Under the pieces are notes generated by a model that searched no databases, was not told where the DNA came from, and worked only from the letters and a program-made list of their open reading frames with translations. The position numbers and the translations under genes were made by a program. Positions 1 to 11,900 of a DNA stretch of 64,000 nucleotides are shown here, in pieces. The stretch is taken from positions 1,240,001 through 1,304,000 of the forward strand of contig CP137325.1 in the NCBI GenBank assembly GCA_033182465.1. Reading direction: 5' to 3'. The number at the start of each line of letters is the position of its first letter. Within the stretch, counting starts at the first letter, position 1. The stretch is from Sanghuangporus weigelae (Eukaryota; Basidiomycota; Agaricomycetes; Hymenochaetales; Hymenochaetaceae).

Positions 1-1102
1 CTACACGACATTTCAGATTCTGATGGTCAACAAAAGGACAGGATGGATAGCAAGTCGCAATTTATGAAAGTTTCTCAATCATCCGTGCTTGCTTTATCGC
101 CCATCGGCTCCAATCAGGATAGTTCGGTGACGGGGGAAGACGGTGAACTTACGCCTACGGACGTGGAGCAACCTAACCTGTCCATCGCGCTTCCGCCGGA
201 TAGGCCTAGCACCGAACGAGGAGGAGATGGGATTGCTGATGCTGAAGTTGCATCACAGATGCAAAGCGATTCGGAGGAGAAACTGGCCGAGCTTCGCAGA
301 CGTGTCTTGGCAAGCAGAAGGCTGAAGAAGCTGGTTTTAGCAGTGAATGTGCCACCGTTTACACCAAATAACTCTTCGTCTGTCGCTATATGTGTCAACG
401 CGGTTCAGAGTGATCATCGCGCGTCTTCCGGTGTCTCTTCGACGACCTCTGCATCAATCAAATCGTCCTGCGACACGACTGATACCCAAGTATCATCAGC
501 ATCGACCCCAGCCTCATCGAGCTCATCTAGCGTAGGGAACGCTAATCTCAAATCTGGGTCTTATTTTGATAGAATGGCTAGCTCTTTCCTCGAAGATATT
601 CTTCGGCCGCTCAAATCTGGTGCTCAGCCAGACCCTACCGCTGAACTAGATTGTTCCTCGTGGAACTTTGCGCACAAGGACCCCAACGTGTTATTACAAG
701 AGAAACAGCGAAGACTGGAAGAGCACCTAGCAAGGTCAAAATCTCTTCTTACTCAATGGGAAGCAGCTGCAGAGAAAGCGGAAAAGGCGAGGATCATGAG
801 GTTGATCAAAGAGGAAAAGAAGTGCGTGACTATTATCGTATTCCTTCATCTCGTTTATAACTTCTCGACGTCCATATTTGTCTTCTTGCACTGATGTTTG
901 TAGCAATTTTGAGGCGAGACAAGCTGCTGCGGATGCCGAATTTAAGCAGCCCGAAGCAGAGACAACGACACATTCTTCAACTCCGAAAATACTTCCGAAG
1001 AGACCTCCTTTAAGGCGCTGGCCGCAGACAAAATTGGATCAATTAGTTATCACACTCAGCGACAATGAAGATGACGAATGTTCCGACTATGAAGGCGGAT
1101 AA
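1..1102 (+). CDS. Unrecognised protein, 3' part only
   Basis: The frame is open from base 1, so the gene probably starts outside the window; an in-frame ATG at 43 is the first inside it. Two exons are visible: up to 821, then 904-1102, separated by an 82-nt GTGCGT...TAG intron whose phase fits. The protein is mostly low-complexity and Ser/Thr-rich. It has two charged helical stretches (around ELRRRVLASRRLKK, and a Glu/Lys/Arg-rich coiled-coil-like segment just before the intron) and an acidic tail ending SDYEGG. I recognise no domain. It could be a nuclear regulatory or RNA-binding protein whose folded part lies upstream, but that is a guess. Confidence 0.6.
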
Positions 1103-1759
1103 AGAACTCGTCTATCTATCGGTGAAGCCAATCATCAGGTGGTAATGTCTTTATTTCCTTTCGTCGCTTCCTTGTATTGTTGCTCTTGGCGTATTTTTAT
1201 TGGCATCTGCCTGCTCCATGATTAATCAACCCCACATTGCATCGCGCATCGAGTCCTCGGTATGTCATCGAATTCCTGTTTGTATTAGAATCAGACTTGA
1301 TGATCTTTTTCAGCGTCTTCTTCATCCATCATCCATCACGGGCCACTCTCTGCGATATAACCAGGTTTGCCTGGGTTTTCTTATATCTACGCAATTCAGC
1401 TACCTACTAACTTAGGTCCTCGCATCCTTTTTGCAAGATCATCATCTTTTTTTTTTAGACGTACCATTTGGCTCTGCAGCTTTCAGGATTGGTTGGAAAT
1501 TCATTTTTCAAGTTCATTACTTAGTCATTGATTTTTCTTTTCCTTCTTCCGTTTCTACATGACATGCTCAAAGCATATTGGTTGCGAACGCAAGCATGCC
1601 GTGTACATAGTCTTACTTCTTCGCAATACATCACAGCCCATTCAAAATAATATTAATATTGATACTAGGTTGGGTTGTCCGATGAAACTAAAGAAAGTGA
1701 GGTAATAATCTTGCATTACATAATTCTAAATGTTAAGGGATAAACCGGAACTTTTAAGT

Positions 1760-1765
1760 CACGTG
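1760..1765. promoter_or_regulatory. CACGTG E-box upstream of SDH5
   Basis: A palindromic CACGTG within TCACGTG lies 53 bp before the SDH5 start codon. In fungi this core is bound by bHLH factors such as Cbf1-type proteins, some of which control respiratory genes. The role here is inferred from position and core sequence only. Confidence 0.35.
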
Positions 1766-1818
1766 TACTCCACTCTACCAGTAGGCGCATTTCAAGTTTG
1801 TTTCATAACGAAGCAAAA

Positions 1819-2399
1819 ATGTTCAGAGCACTTCAAAGGAACCGTCTAACCCTTATTGCCTCCCGTGCGACATACTATCGAGCACTCTCTTCAACTCCGC
1901 GCCACCTCAAAGACCCGTGGCTCCTGCCGAACACACCCGCACACGAGCTCTCCACGCGTTTCTCACCCGACCTGCCGCCTCCTGAGCCAATCCCCCGGCC
2001 GAACGAGTCGGTGGAGAAGACGCGCGCGAGGCTGGTATACCAGAGTCGCAAACGCGGGACGCTCGAGTCGGATTTGCTCCTCAGCACGTTCGCTGCGCAG
2101 AATTTGAACGGGATGAGCGCGGAGGAGCTTAGGGAGTATGATAGAGTGAGTTAGTTCATTTTGTCTGTCTGCCTGTCTGTGGTGGTGCCGGAAGTTCTGT
2201 TTTGCCCTCTGTTGATGCTGATATTAATATCATTGTCTACTTTTAGTTATTGGATGAGCCAGATTGGGATATCTATTACTGGGCGACGGAGAGACGACCG
2301 GCTCCGGAACGTTGGGCACAATCGCCTCTTTTACAGAAGCTCCGCAAACATGCGCGCAATGAGGGCAAGGAGATTCGACGGATGCCGGAGCTCTCGTAG
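1819..2399 (+). CDS. SDH5: Succinate dehydrogenase assembly factor 2 (Sdh5/SDHAF2/Emi5)
   Basis: Mitochondrial matrix protein needed to attach FAD covalently to the SDH flavoprotein Sdh1 of complex II. Exons are 1819-2145 and 2247-2399 (phase 0; 101-nt intron GTGAGT...TAG), giving 159 aa, normal for the family. Residues 1-35 are basic and Ser/Arg-rich with no acids, as in a mitochondrial presequence. The family hallmarks follow: the [17 protein letters not shown] block around residue 80 and [11 protein letters not shown] straight after the intron. The ATG at 1819 is chosen because the frame upstream has no ATG and the presequence begins there. The neighbouring genes are unrelated. Confidence 0.95.
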
Positions 2400-3843
2400 G
2401 AGCTCTGATTGCTCTGTCATTGGCTCTACCACCAGAGAATCCGTAATATGCGATAGGCTAACAAGTTCTCTTCCTAGAACTGCTGAATTTTAGAAAAGTG
2501 CGTCATGTTGTAATTTGCATGCGACTCCCAGACTGATATTAATCACACTGACGTAGGTGAAACCAGCTGTCTGTGCTGTTCGCATTGCATTGTACATACT
2601 ACATACACGAAAGCAAGCCGTCCCTCGAAACAATGTCGTTAAAGGAACACCATTGTCCTAACTCTTCCCTGTCCTTCCTCAGTTCCTGTCCTTCCTGTCC
2701 TTCCATAAATGACAGAGCTGCCACGCTCAAGCATTCAATGGATCCGGGTTTGCTCAGCTAAAAGCGTAATTGACTGCGTCATCTCAATTCATCTAAAATC
2801 AATTTCAAAGATCAGCACTGCATTGGCAAGGTCTACCACGACTTTGTTTCGTCTTGAATCATTGGCGTCCAATATGGCCTACATAGCCTCGTTAACTCCC
2901 GAACTGCACGAGCGTCGGTGATAGTAGTCTTCCTAATGCTCTATCTTTGACCGCATCTCTGATGAGGTTGGGAGCGTCCGCGTGGGTGCCTATTGGTGAT
3001 ACTGATGAACATATGGACTAGGAGAAGATTTAGAATGACCGGGACGAATCCTGTGTATCATGATGCCATCCCTTGGTCAAGATTCATCAAGCACTGTCCT
3101 GTTAAATTTTGACCGCTGATACTTAGTGCCTGTCATTAATATTAGTGGCGCGGGAGACGCAGCAAATGCACTGCATCGATAACAATAACCTTCTTCAAGC
3201 TGTCTGGATTGAATATATTCCGTTTGCAATCCACAAACACGCTGTGTGGTACTTATGATTCATACAGTGACGTTGAACAATGAATAGAATAGAATAGACG
3301 AGACGAAAATACTGTGTGTGCCTTGGAATTACTAATACTTACCTGATGGATCGACGTAAATGCCGACTCTTACATAATCATTGACAGAGACTTTCCGTTT
3401 TGGTTGTGGCGTGCCAGCCACGGCTTGGTGTCCACGGTCGGCGGTCAAGAGTCAAGACCTTGGGAGGGGCACTGCACCCAAGGGCCCAGCGAGTGCTCTT
3501 TCTTCTCCCTTTCCCTTCCCTCTCAACGGCCACTTCGCAACGTTCCCTTCATCATCGTCGAGGTGCCACGGGAATTACCAAAGCGAGAATTCGGCGGTGT
3601 GCCGCGTGCCGTTGTCTCCAATCTGCACCTGTTCTACTTACTTCGACGTTCGGGCCTCGGTTCGTTGGAGCTGAGCTGAGCTCATTTTAGGACCCTACTG
3701 CGGAACGCTCTAATATTAGAGAACGTGTTGGTGACGCAGAGCATTAATCTCAGTCCCTCACCTCGGCCTGGCCTGGGTACTAGCCATTTTGTAATAATTT
3801 CTTTTTGTTCTCTTTTTTTTTGTTGTTTTCTTTTTTGTTGGTT
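2400..3843. other. Intergenic, no supported gene
   Basis: Only short shadow ORFs are present. At 3400-3690 a GC-richer patch is open in all three forward frames, but it shows no splice-linked continuation or recognisable protein. The last 60 bases before 3844 are very T-rich (T runs of up to 9), which fits a pyrimidine-rich transcription start region for the next gene. Confidence 0.6.
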
Positions 3844-6800
3844 ATGAACGACCACGATCTGGATCATATCCGGGATCAGGGTTACAATCATTCTGAGGTT
3901 AGTTTTGAACGTCATCGTCGATACTATCATCATCCTCACCACAACCAGCATCAGCATTCACAGCAGCAAAACCAACAACAGCAACCACGCACTACTTCTC
4001 GTCGTCAACGCTCGACGTCTATTGGCAGATCAAGACAGCCTGTATTCCAGGTGTGTATTCCTATTTGGGCATTTGAATTCTTGTTCCCTTTCATCTCGAA
4101 CGGGAGAACACTCAAGAATGCGGGGTTTATTTCGTCCGATTTGTTCCATTCTGTCCGACTTTGCCTTTTGAACATATACGTATTTTGAATAGATCGTAAC
4201 TAACTAACGTGCATTGACTAACAGATCCGTGCGAGCAACTTTGTCAAGAAGCTTGGGATCTTCACGAGTAAACTCGGTGCGGGCGCACGTTTCAAGCAAT
4301 CCGTCGATAATAATTCGGAGGACGCCGATCCTGACACTGCGCTTGTGGTAGAGCATTATCCTTTCCGCAAGGCAAGGTCGATGGACGTCCTGCGTTCTAA
4401 GCCATACATGTCCTCCCCGATGCTCGCTGTCACTGGCTTCGACCCACAGAGCCTCGCACGCAAATCCGCAGAAAGCGGGAGCGCGAACGGAAGTGACGCA
4501 GGAGAGTTGAAGTCTACACACTCAAGGAATCTATCAGATTCGAATTCAAGCTCGATCGCGCAGGGTCTTGCAGTTGCCGCAATGGTTGCTGAAGCAACAA
4601 GTCTTCGATCTGCCTCTACTTTTCCTTCCCCTTCCGCTGCCTTGCATCCAGAAGGTTCGGGGAAGCGTCGGACTCCGAATGGGCTCGCAAGTTTGTCAAA
4701 TGGAGCGGATAATATTCCGACTAAACCAAATAACATGAATTACACTCGAGCTCAAAATACAGATGGATTGCAGTCCTCAACTCCGCCTCCTCCTCCTGTA
4801 CCCGAGAAACGACCTGGGCATCCGCGTCTTTCGACTCTCCCGCCTTTGACCTTGCATGTCAAGGGCATGTCGGAGGATTCACGGCCTCAAAGATTTTCAC
4901 CCTCAGTCATCGTCCGTCCGCCCCCGTTTCCGATCCTCGAGCTCCCTGCATTACCAACGCCTATCGCTGAGACGTCCGCCTCCTCAGGCAGCCAGTCGCA
5001 GTCGCGCTCCCGGCGAGGGACGGCACGTCTAAATTCCATGCCTATGTTGCCCAGAGAGGGTTCCGACGCACGTGAGAATGATCCTGATCACGAGAATTGC
5101 GTATTAGATGAGGATGAGGAAGGGGATGACGAAGATAACGAGGATGACGGAGCAGCGACTGGAGAGAATGATGCTGCGGGTAGTGAAGAAGACGAAGACG
5201 AGAACGAGGCCGGTGTTAACGGACGAAACTTCACATCTTCATCTGCTGCTGCGCTATCTCCTACAGCAAGTTTCATTTCAAGAACACGAGCCTTATCGCC
5301 GCGACTACAGCTACCTGCGCTCAACACGCCCAGTCTGTCGTCGTTATTAGGGAATTTCACGAGCGGGAGCTCGCCATCTCAAGCCGCTGGATCGGGCACA
5401 GGCGGCTTGTCAGCGAGCGCGAGTCATGTCGATGTTCACGTGGGATCGACGACGCAGGTCTCGGCCGCGGCCGAGCCATTGAATGTTTCACGGGACGATG
5501 AGACTACGCCGAAAGCGGTCCGAACTAACCATATTTGGAGCGGATTGGGTAATGGAAGCTCGCGTTTTGATTATTTTTCGACTTCTGGCGCGCTTAACAG
5601 GGCTGGTGCTGCAGGTGCTAGTAGCGGAAGTGGAAGTGACACAGATAGGGAGATCGATAAAACATTCCACGTCAGTTCGGGTGATACTCGTTCGTCTTCT
5701 TCTTCCTCTTTCATCACTTCAACCGCCCCCTCGCCGCTGCAAACGCAAACACCTACCGCGCGCGACCATCCTGCGTCTCAGACACCGATGATTTCTGTGG
5801 CGCCTCCTCCATGGTCTCCTTCCGAAACATCATCATCAGGTGTCTTTGGTTCCGAAACAAGTCGAGCCTTCAAAGACGCCAGTTTCACCCGTACAAAGGG
5901 CGCTGTTGCTGCGGGTCCGGAAGTGCCACAACTAGCATCCATCCCTATTCGCGGTGTGGCGGATGGGCAACAAACACCAAAGCGGCCCAGCATCTACCAT
6001 CACGCATCGAAGAGCATGATTGAGTTATTATCGACAGCAGCTTCTCAAACAGCAGCGAGAACCACGGAGTCCGACGAGGACGCGGACACGTTCGGACGTG
6101 GTGCCTCGGACGATCATGATGTGAAGAAGGGCAAGGGCAAACTACTTTCCGAGGAAGGAATGGAGTCGAAGAAGTTACATTCGTTAAAAGCGAAAGATGG
6201 AATGGACGCTTCTGTTCCTGCGTATTACACTAACAGCCTTCAACCTACGAGAGATAGACAAGCGAAGGCGAGCCAGGGGAAAGGTTTGCCTCCTACACCG
6301 ACGGCTGCTGCTGCTGTATCTGGTGACGCAGCATCTGCTGTACCCACAGCAGCAACTTTACGACGTCAACAGTCGATGCCTACGTTCAGCACGTCAGGCC
6401 CTCCACCTCCTTATCCGTCTTTCCCACTCCCAGAACACCTGCGACGCTTCGCACCGCTTCCACGAGAAGACGAGGGAAAGGAAGAACTCCCTCCTTACAG
6501 CAACGATATTCGGCTCGCAGCGATCATGCCGCGGAAGATGGAGTTCAACGCCCCCGGGGTGCCGTCGCGTGATCGGAAGTGGCGGAGGGTGCATTGCGTA
6601 CTTGAGGGTACGGTGTTCCGTGTGTATGATGCTCCGCCACGCGTGACTGGCGTGAGCGCGTTGGGTGGGTGGTGGGAACGGAAGGTCGGCGTGGGTGATG
6701 TGAGCTCAGGATTGAATTCAAGTGCTGGTGCGACCGCTGGGCCTGGTGCGACGACGAACATTGTTATTGGAAGGAAGGAGCCGAAGCGGCGGATGAAGTG

Positions 6801-7992
6801 GGAGGAGGAGCTGCAGGCTGAGGAGGAGGATGCGCGTCGAGCGTCCGTTGAATCTAGGACTGAGGAAGGACAACCTCGGGCGTCAGTCTCGTCCTCGACG
6901 TCGACGGTCGAGCTGAACGGCAGCGCAGAACGAAGTGAACGGGACCGGGAGCGGCCGCAAGCGCATAAATCAAAATTACACCTGGCCGCGAGCCTTCTTC
7001 ATCCGAGCCGCTCGCGACTCTCTCTCGCGCACGGATCGTCCTCGCCTCCCGCTTCCCCACGGTCGTCTTTCCAGAGCCCACGCAACTCCGCGGAGGGTTC
7101 CTCCCCACCTTCCGCGCGGCCGTCCGTGGATAGATCGGTCTCTCCCGCTCCGTCACCATCCCAATTACAAACCTCGACATTGTCGTCAAATGCTGCTAGC
7201 TCGACGTCTGCATTAACCAGCTCACTGTCGGCGCAGTCATCGAACTCGGATGCGTCGTGCAACCAGACACGTCGACGAAGACATTTGCGTTCTGATTCCG
7301 CCCAGTCTTCCAACAATTCGCATTCGCGGAGTAATTCTCGCGCTCAGTCACCATTGAATCCTGATAATAATAGTCGATCACAAGCGCAGTCTCAAAATTC
7401 TTCCCATTCCCACTCCCACTCGACTACATCGCATCTGTACCACGAGCCACTTAGGTGCGAAGTACCAGAGCCTGACGAAAGCGATCTACTGCGCGTGTAT
7501 TCGCTCCAACGCACGGAGAGCGGACTTGCGAGTGACTACACGAAGCGCAAGAACGTGGTTCGAGTGAGGATGGAGGGCGAGCAGTTCCTGTTACAGTGCA
7601 AAGACGTTGTGAACGTCGTAAAGTGGATTGAGGTTCGTAATGACTTTCTTTCTATATTCTGTCGCTTGTTACTAATGTTAACTTCGTTTTTTCTTCGTTT
7701 GGTGTATGGATGAATGTGTGAATAGGCTCTGCAAGCTGCAACGAATATTGCGCTTGATCTGGACGAACGTCCGATGCCGAAGGGGCCTATTTTCCCTCGG
7801 TTAGTTCTCCTTTCCTCTTCACTTCATGACAACTTCAGAAGCTGACTGTGCAATGTAAATAGACGAAGAAGGAGGAGGCGCGTGCAGCCTGCGGAGAGTG
7901 GTACGCAGACACAGTCAGCTAGTGCTGCGGATTCTGGAACGAATGCGAACGCCAGTGCTGCTGGTGCGACTGAGTCGAGTGGGGCGTCATAA
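3844..7992 (+). CDS. Large Ser-rich PH-domain protein
   Basis: Exons are 3844-4050, 4225-7632, 7726-7799 and 7863-7992; every junction keeps phase, giving 1272 aa. The N-terminus is His/Gln-rich. Most of the chain is Ser/Pro/Ala-rich and probably disordered, with an acidic run near residue 360. A pleckstrin-homology domain sits in the last third but is split. Its first half ([19 protein letters not shown], then a W-R-V-C-L-E-G strand) is near residues 825-875. Its last half (the R-V-Y-S-L-Q strand, then VVNVVKWIE and the C-terminal helix) is near 1145-1215. About 270 low-complexity residues separate them. The layout recalls the uncharacterised yeast PH proteins YHR131C/YNL144C, from memory. 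PH domains bind phosphoinositides, so a membrane-cortex role is likely but unproven. An in-frame ATG at 3805 would add a hydrophobic leader; I prefer 3844 because 3805 lies in the T-rich tract. Confidence 0.85.
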
Positions 7993-8840
7993 TCTTTGTC
8001 GCCATTTTCACTGCTCTTCCTTTGCCTCTTGCCTCCCCTGTGCACATGCTATCGGTCGTCTTACTCTTCACGTTCCACTTCAGGCTTGTTTGTTCTCTCG
8101 TCGCTCACCTCTTGTTTCTATGCGTTGTAAGATGCTTCCGTACGAGCGCACACGTTCATGCCCATGCGTATGCGCTGTCATGCCTCTCACCGCCCCAATT
8201 TCCTCTGCCTTTGTCCTGTTTCCATCACGGCAAGCCCAGGAGCCCATCATACACGTCTCATCACGCCTCATTCACAGTTACGGCCCCCATCTTGCATATC
8301 GTTGTCAATGACAAATGCTCTCGGCAATTCCCATTGCTTATCCACATACATAATTCTCTTCTCATTTTCTTTTCATTTCATTTTCTTTGCTTGTTATCGT
8401 TTCATTTGCTTCACTGTCCTCCTGGTTGCTAGTTTAATGCCCTAACGCTCACGTTCTCGCCCCGCGCTGTGCTCCTGTGTGTCATTGTGTCCATATCCTG
8501 TCTTTTTTCCCTACTCACCTATTACTCGTCGCTCGTCGATCTACTTACTGTAGCACGCTAATTCTTTGGTAGTATGTATGTAGTATTTGGACTCTTTTTT
8601 ACGCCATTGGAGTCGTTTTTTTCTTTTTTTCTTCCTAGTTCTCTTGTTTTCGCGTGGATTTCTAGATCTACTTTCTGATTATCAAGTCTGCTTGTATCGG
8701 TTACCCAAAAACAATGTCAAACTTTTTGCAGAGGATGTCCGCAATAGGCGTTCGTGATGCCCTAAGGAAGAACGCGACGATCTTCATTATTTGACATTTA
8801 TCGCAGTTGACCAACCTTGACGCCTTGTGGAAATAAATTT
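7993..8840. other. 3' flank of the PH gene, no gene seen
   Basis: C/T-rich sequence with a few overlapping short ORFs and no homology I recognise. The first part is presumably 3' UTR. The remainder separates the PH gene from the TPR-CHAT remnant. Confidence 0.6.
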
Positions 8841-11800
8841 TTAAGCACGTTCCGAAATTACAGTAATGACACCTGCGATGTCAGCTCTTGTCTTTGACAG
8901 GATGTTTCGTATGTGAACCGTTGCGTGCGCGAGCCCCGCCGATTGCGGACCAGAAAATTCTGGATCAGAAGAAGTCATGGGCATGGGAGCCTCCAGACCC
9001 TGGCTACAATCCGCAAATTTATCAGCGAGATCCTTGTTCGCCTCTGACAGTCTACAGATGACCCAGAGCGGATTCCTAAGACCTCGCATCTGAGACCACA
9101 GCAAATTTCTCCCCCGCTCCAGCAGTTCGACGGCCTGGATTGTTCTATGGCAGCTAGCATCGGCAATCAGCTGTCCCTAGCGAGCAAAGAATATTGACCA
9201 GACAGAGTGGGTCTGATCGTCACAGCGTGCTGAAGGAGTATCCTCGCTATTCCATATGCACTGAGAGTTGTAGGGTGATCTTGGAGAACCGAGAACCGAC
9301 CATTGCTGTGCCACCTCCAGACGCGCTACTGAGCTCGAAAAGATATGAGCAGCGCTATCTATTAAGGCTTCGATAGATTCCTCAAAATCTTCCTTGCGAC
9401 CCCCCCTTCTCGAACCGAGTAAACAGAGCATTTGATAGTCCGACCAGTGTCCAAGAACGACTTCGATGTCCTTCGGGACGAAAAGCAAGATTGGCACGGA
9501 ATAGAGCAATAGACTCTGTAAGATCATCTTCGTTCTCGCTTTGCTCAAACCGATTAAATAGACAACCGGCAAGATTGTTAAGTGTCGCGGAGCGATAAGG
9601 ATGATGCTCGGGATGAAGAGCCAATGCGGCCCGATGCAGTGCGATCGACTCATTTAGATCGTCTGGATTTCCCTTCTTCTCAAAACGTGCTATCAAGGAA
9701 TTCGCTAGTTTATTGAGTGACGCAGCACGAGAAGTATGTCCGTCGGGACAAAGAGCAAGAACCTCACGGTGCAGTGAAATTGATTTATCAAGATCGTCAG
9801 GACGCTCTTTTTTGAGAGCCTGAATCTGCAGAGAGTATGTCAGATTACCAAGTATCTCAAAACGGTGTGGATGGCTCTCGTGGAGAGAATCCAGGGCGGC
9901 GCGGTACAACGCAATTGATTCGCTCAGATCGCCTGGACTTCCGCTTTCTTCGAATCGGCTCTGAAGAGAGCTTGCGAGGTCACTTACTAACGCAGGATGA
10001 TCAGGATGGTCGTCAGGACAAAGAGCCAGGGCATCACGACGCAGCGTTATTGATTTTTTTTTTTTTTTTCATTGAGATCGTCTGCACGTCCGCTTTCCGT
10101 AAACCTAGACATCAAGGCGCTGGAAAGATCCCTCAATGCCTCGGAACGACCGGAATCGTCCTCAGAGCAGAACTCTAGACTAGCTCGACGCAGCACAATC
10201 ACTTCCTCGATGTCATCTATGATTCTGCTTTGCTTGAACCTCGCCATCAAGGAGCTTGCAAGATTGCCCAATATTGCGGAATAACTGGGATGGTCGTTGG
10301 GAAGGAGTCGTAGGCAGTGTGATGAGGGTCAATCGACTCCGTAAGATCATCCATGCTCCCGTTTAGCTAGAAACGGGTTTTCAGAGATGTAGCGAGGTTA
10401 TTGAGTAACGTGAAGCGATTAGGATAGTTGTGGGGAAGAAGAGATATGGTGTCACGAAGCAGTACGATCGATTCTTCCAGATCGATTGAGCTTCCGAGGT
10501 CCTCAAAGCGAGTCAAAAGCGAGCCTGCAAGACTATTAACCTCCATAGGGATGCCTGGAATGATCCTTTGAACAAAGAGCCAACGCAGAACGTTGCAGAT
10601 CAATTGATTCATTCAGATCTTCTGTGCGCCTTGACTGTTTAAAATGAGTCACCAAAGACCTTGCAATTTTGCCGAAGAGTGTGGAATGTTCAGGCTGGTC
10701 GTCGGGAAGAATCGCCAGGGCAGCACGGCGCACCGTTATCAGCTCATCGAGATCATTCGCACTCCCGCACCGCTCAACACGAATCTGCAACGAGTAGCCA
10801 AGGCTGTTCAGTAATGAATATCGACTAGGATGGCCGTCTGGCGAACGAGCCAATGCTGTATGTTGCAATGCGATCGATTCATTAAGATCTTCTGCATTTC
10901 CATCCTGTTCAGAACGGGTCACCAAAGAAATTGCCAGTTTGTTGAGAAATGCAGGATGATCGGGATGACCTTCTGGACAAAGGGCTAATGCTGCCTGACG
11001 AAGTGCGATTGATTGGTCCAGGTCGACAGCATTTCTGCTTCGCTCAAACCGAGTCATCAAGGAGCTTGCGAGACTCATCAATGTCCCGAAGCGAAAGGAG
11101 TGACCCTCGGGGGAAAGATCCAAAGTGGCACAGTCCGTTGCTATCGACTCATTGAGATCTTCTATATTTCCGTCTCGCTCGAAACGGGACCAAAGGACAT
11201 CTGCGAGATGTCTAAATAAACGGAAATGAATTGGATGCCTCTCAGGATGAAGAGCCAGGGAATCACGGATCAGAGCACCAAATTTGTCGAGGTCAAGTGC
11301 GTTTCTGCATTGCGCGATGCGAGTCCGGAGAGAATATCCAAGATTGTTAAGCAGTGCGGGACGATTGGGATGGTCTTCAGGAAGAAGAACAAGGGCGTCT
11401 CGGAGTAGCACAATTAGTTCATCAAGATCAGTTGTGTCGCCGCTTTGCTCAAAATGAGCTAGGAGAGATCCCACAAGGCTGTTGAGTGCTGAAGAGCGAT
11501 TGGGATGTCCCTAGGGAATATTGGATAGGGAGTTACGGAAGAATTCGATGGATCTATTTGGATCACCGACTTCACGGAAGCGTGAAAAGCGAGCTGAAAA
11601 GGAACTTGCAAATTTATGTAGTAGAGCAAATCGAAAATCGTGGTCTTCGGGGCAAGTCGCCAAGGCATCTTTCCAGAGCCCAATTGTTCTCTCTAGATCC
11701 ACGATGTCTTCCGATCCCCTGTATCGGGTCATGCGCGAGCTCGCCAGGTTGCTCAAGGATGCCCAGCGGAGAGGATGGTCGGTAAAGCAAAGATCAAGGA

Positions 11801-11900
11801 TGATTCGTTCAAGCGCAATGGTCCAGTCAAGGTCTTGAATATCTCCCAATTGATCAAAGCGATCCTGTAGAGCAACAGCTAGGCGAGAGAGCAACTTCAT
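8841..11900 (-). pseudogene. Decayed TPR-CHAT protein gene, CHAT domain missing
   Basis: Read on the minus strand from about 11900, the DNA encodes some 18 tandem TPR-like units of about 45 residues, with the pattern LNxLAxSLxxRFExxG..DL.ESI.L.R.AL.L.P.GHP. The linker typical of fungal TPR-CHAT proteins follows: AAHIF.SSVARLEVAQQW near 9330, then LLWSQMRGLRNPL and ELADKF-like text near 9080. The protease-like CHAT domain that should come next is absent; the frame stops at 8841. Lesions are many: an in-frame TAG at 11511-11513, a frameshift near 10545, a TAG at 10367-10369, another shift near 10290, a 16-T homopolymer at 10054-10069, a shift near 9400, and further breaks down to 9100. CHAT proteins are caspase/separase-fold proteases. 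Intact homologs are numerous in Agaricomycetes and of unknown function. A few lesions might be introns, but they fall inside repeat units. Confidence 0.85.
10054..10069. repeat. T16 homopolymer inside a TPR unit
   Basis: Sixteen T's (A's on the gene strand) interrupt a unit that would otherwise read DDLNESI; the parental sequence needs only two. The 14 extra bases shift the frame by two. The flanking TPR text on both sides is in the frames expected before and after this single change. Confidence 0.85.

Noticed and set aside
3381-3690. Three overlapping plus-strand ORFs of about 90-97 codons
   Set aside because: All three frames are open by composition; no motif, splice link or homology.
8841-11900. 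TPR array read as an intact intron-containing gene
   Set aside because: Breaks fall inside repeat units at places where no GT-AG pair restores the repeat, and one is a homopolymer gain; decay explains it better.
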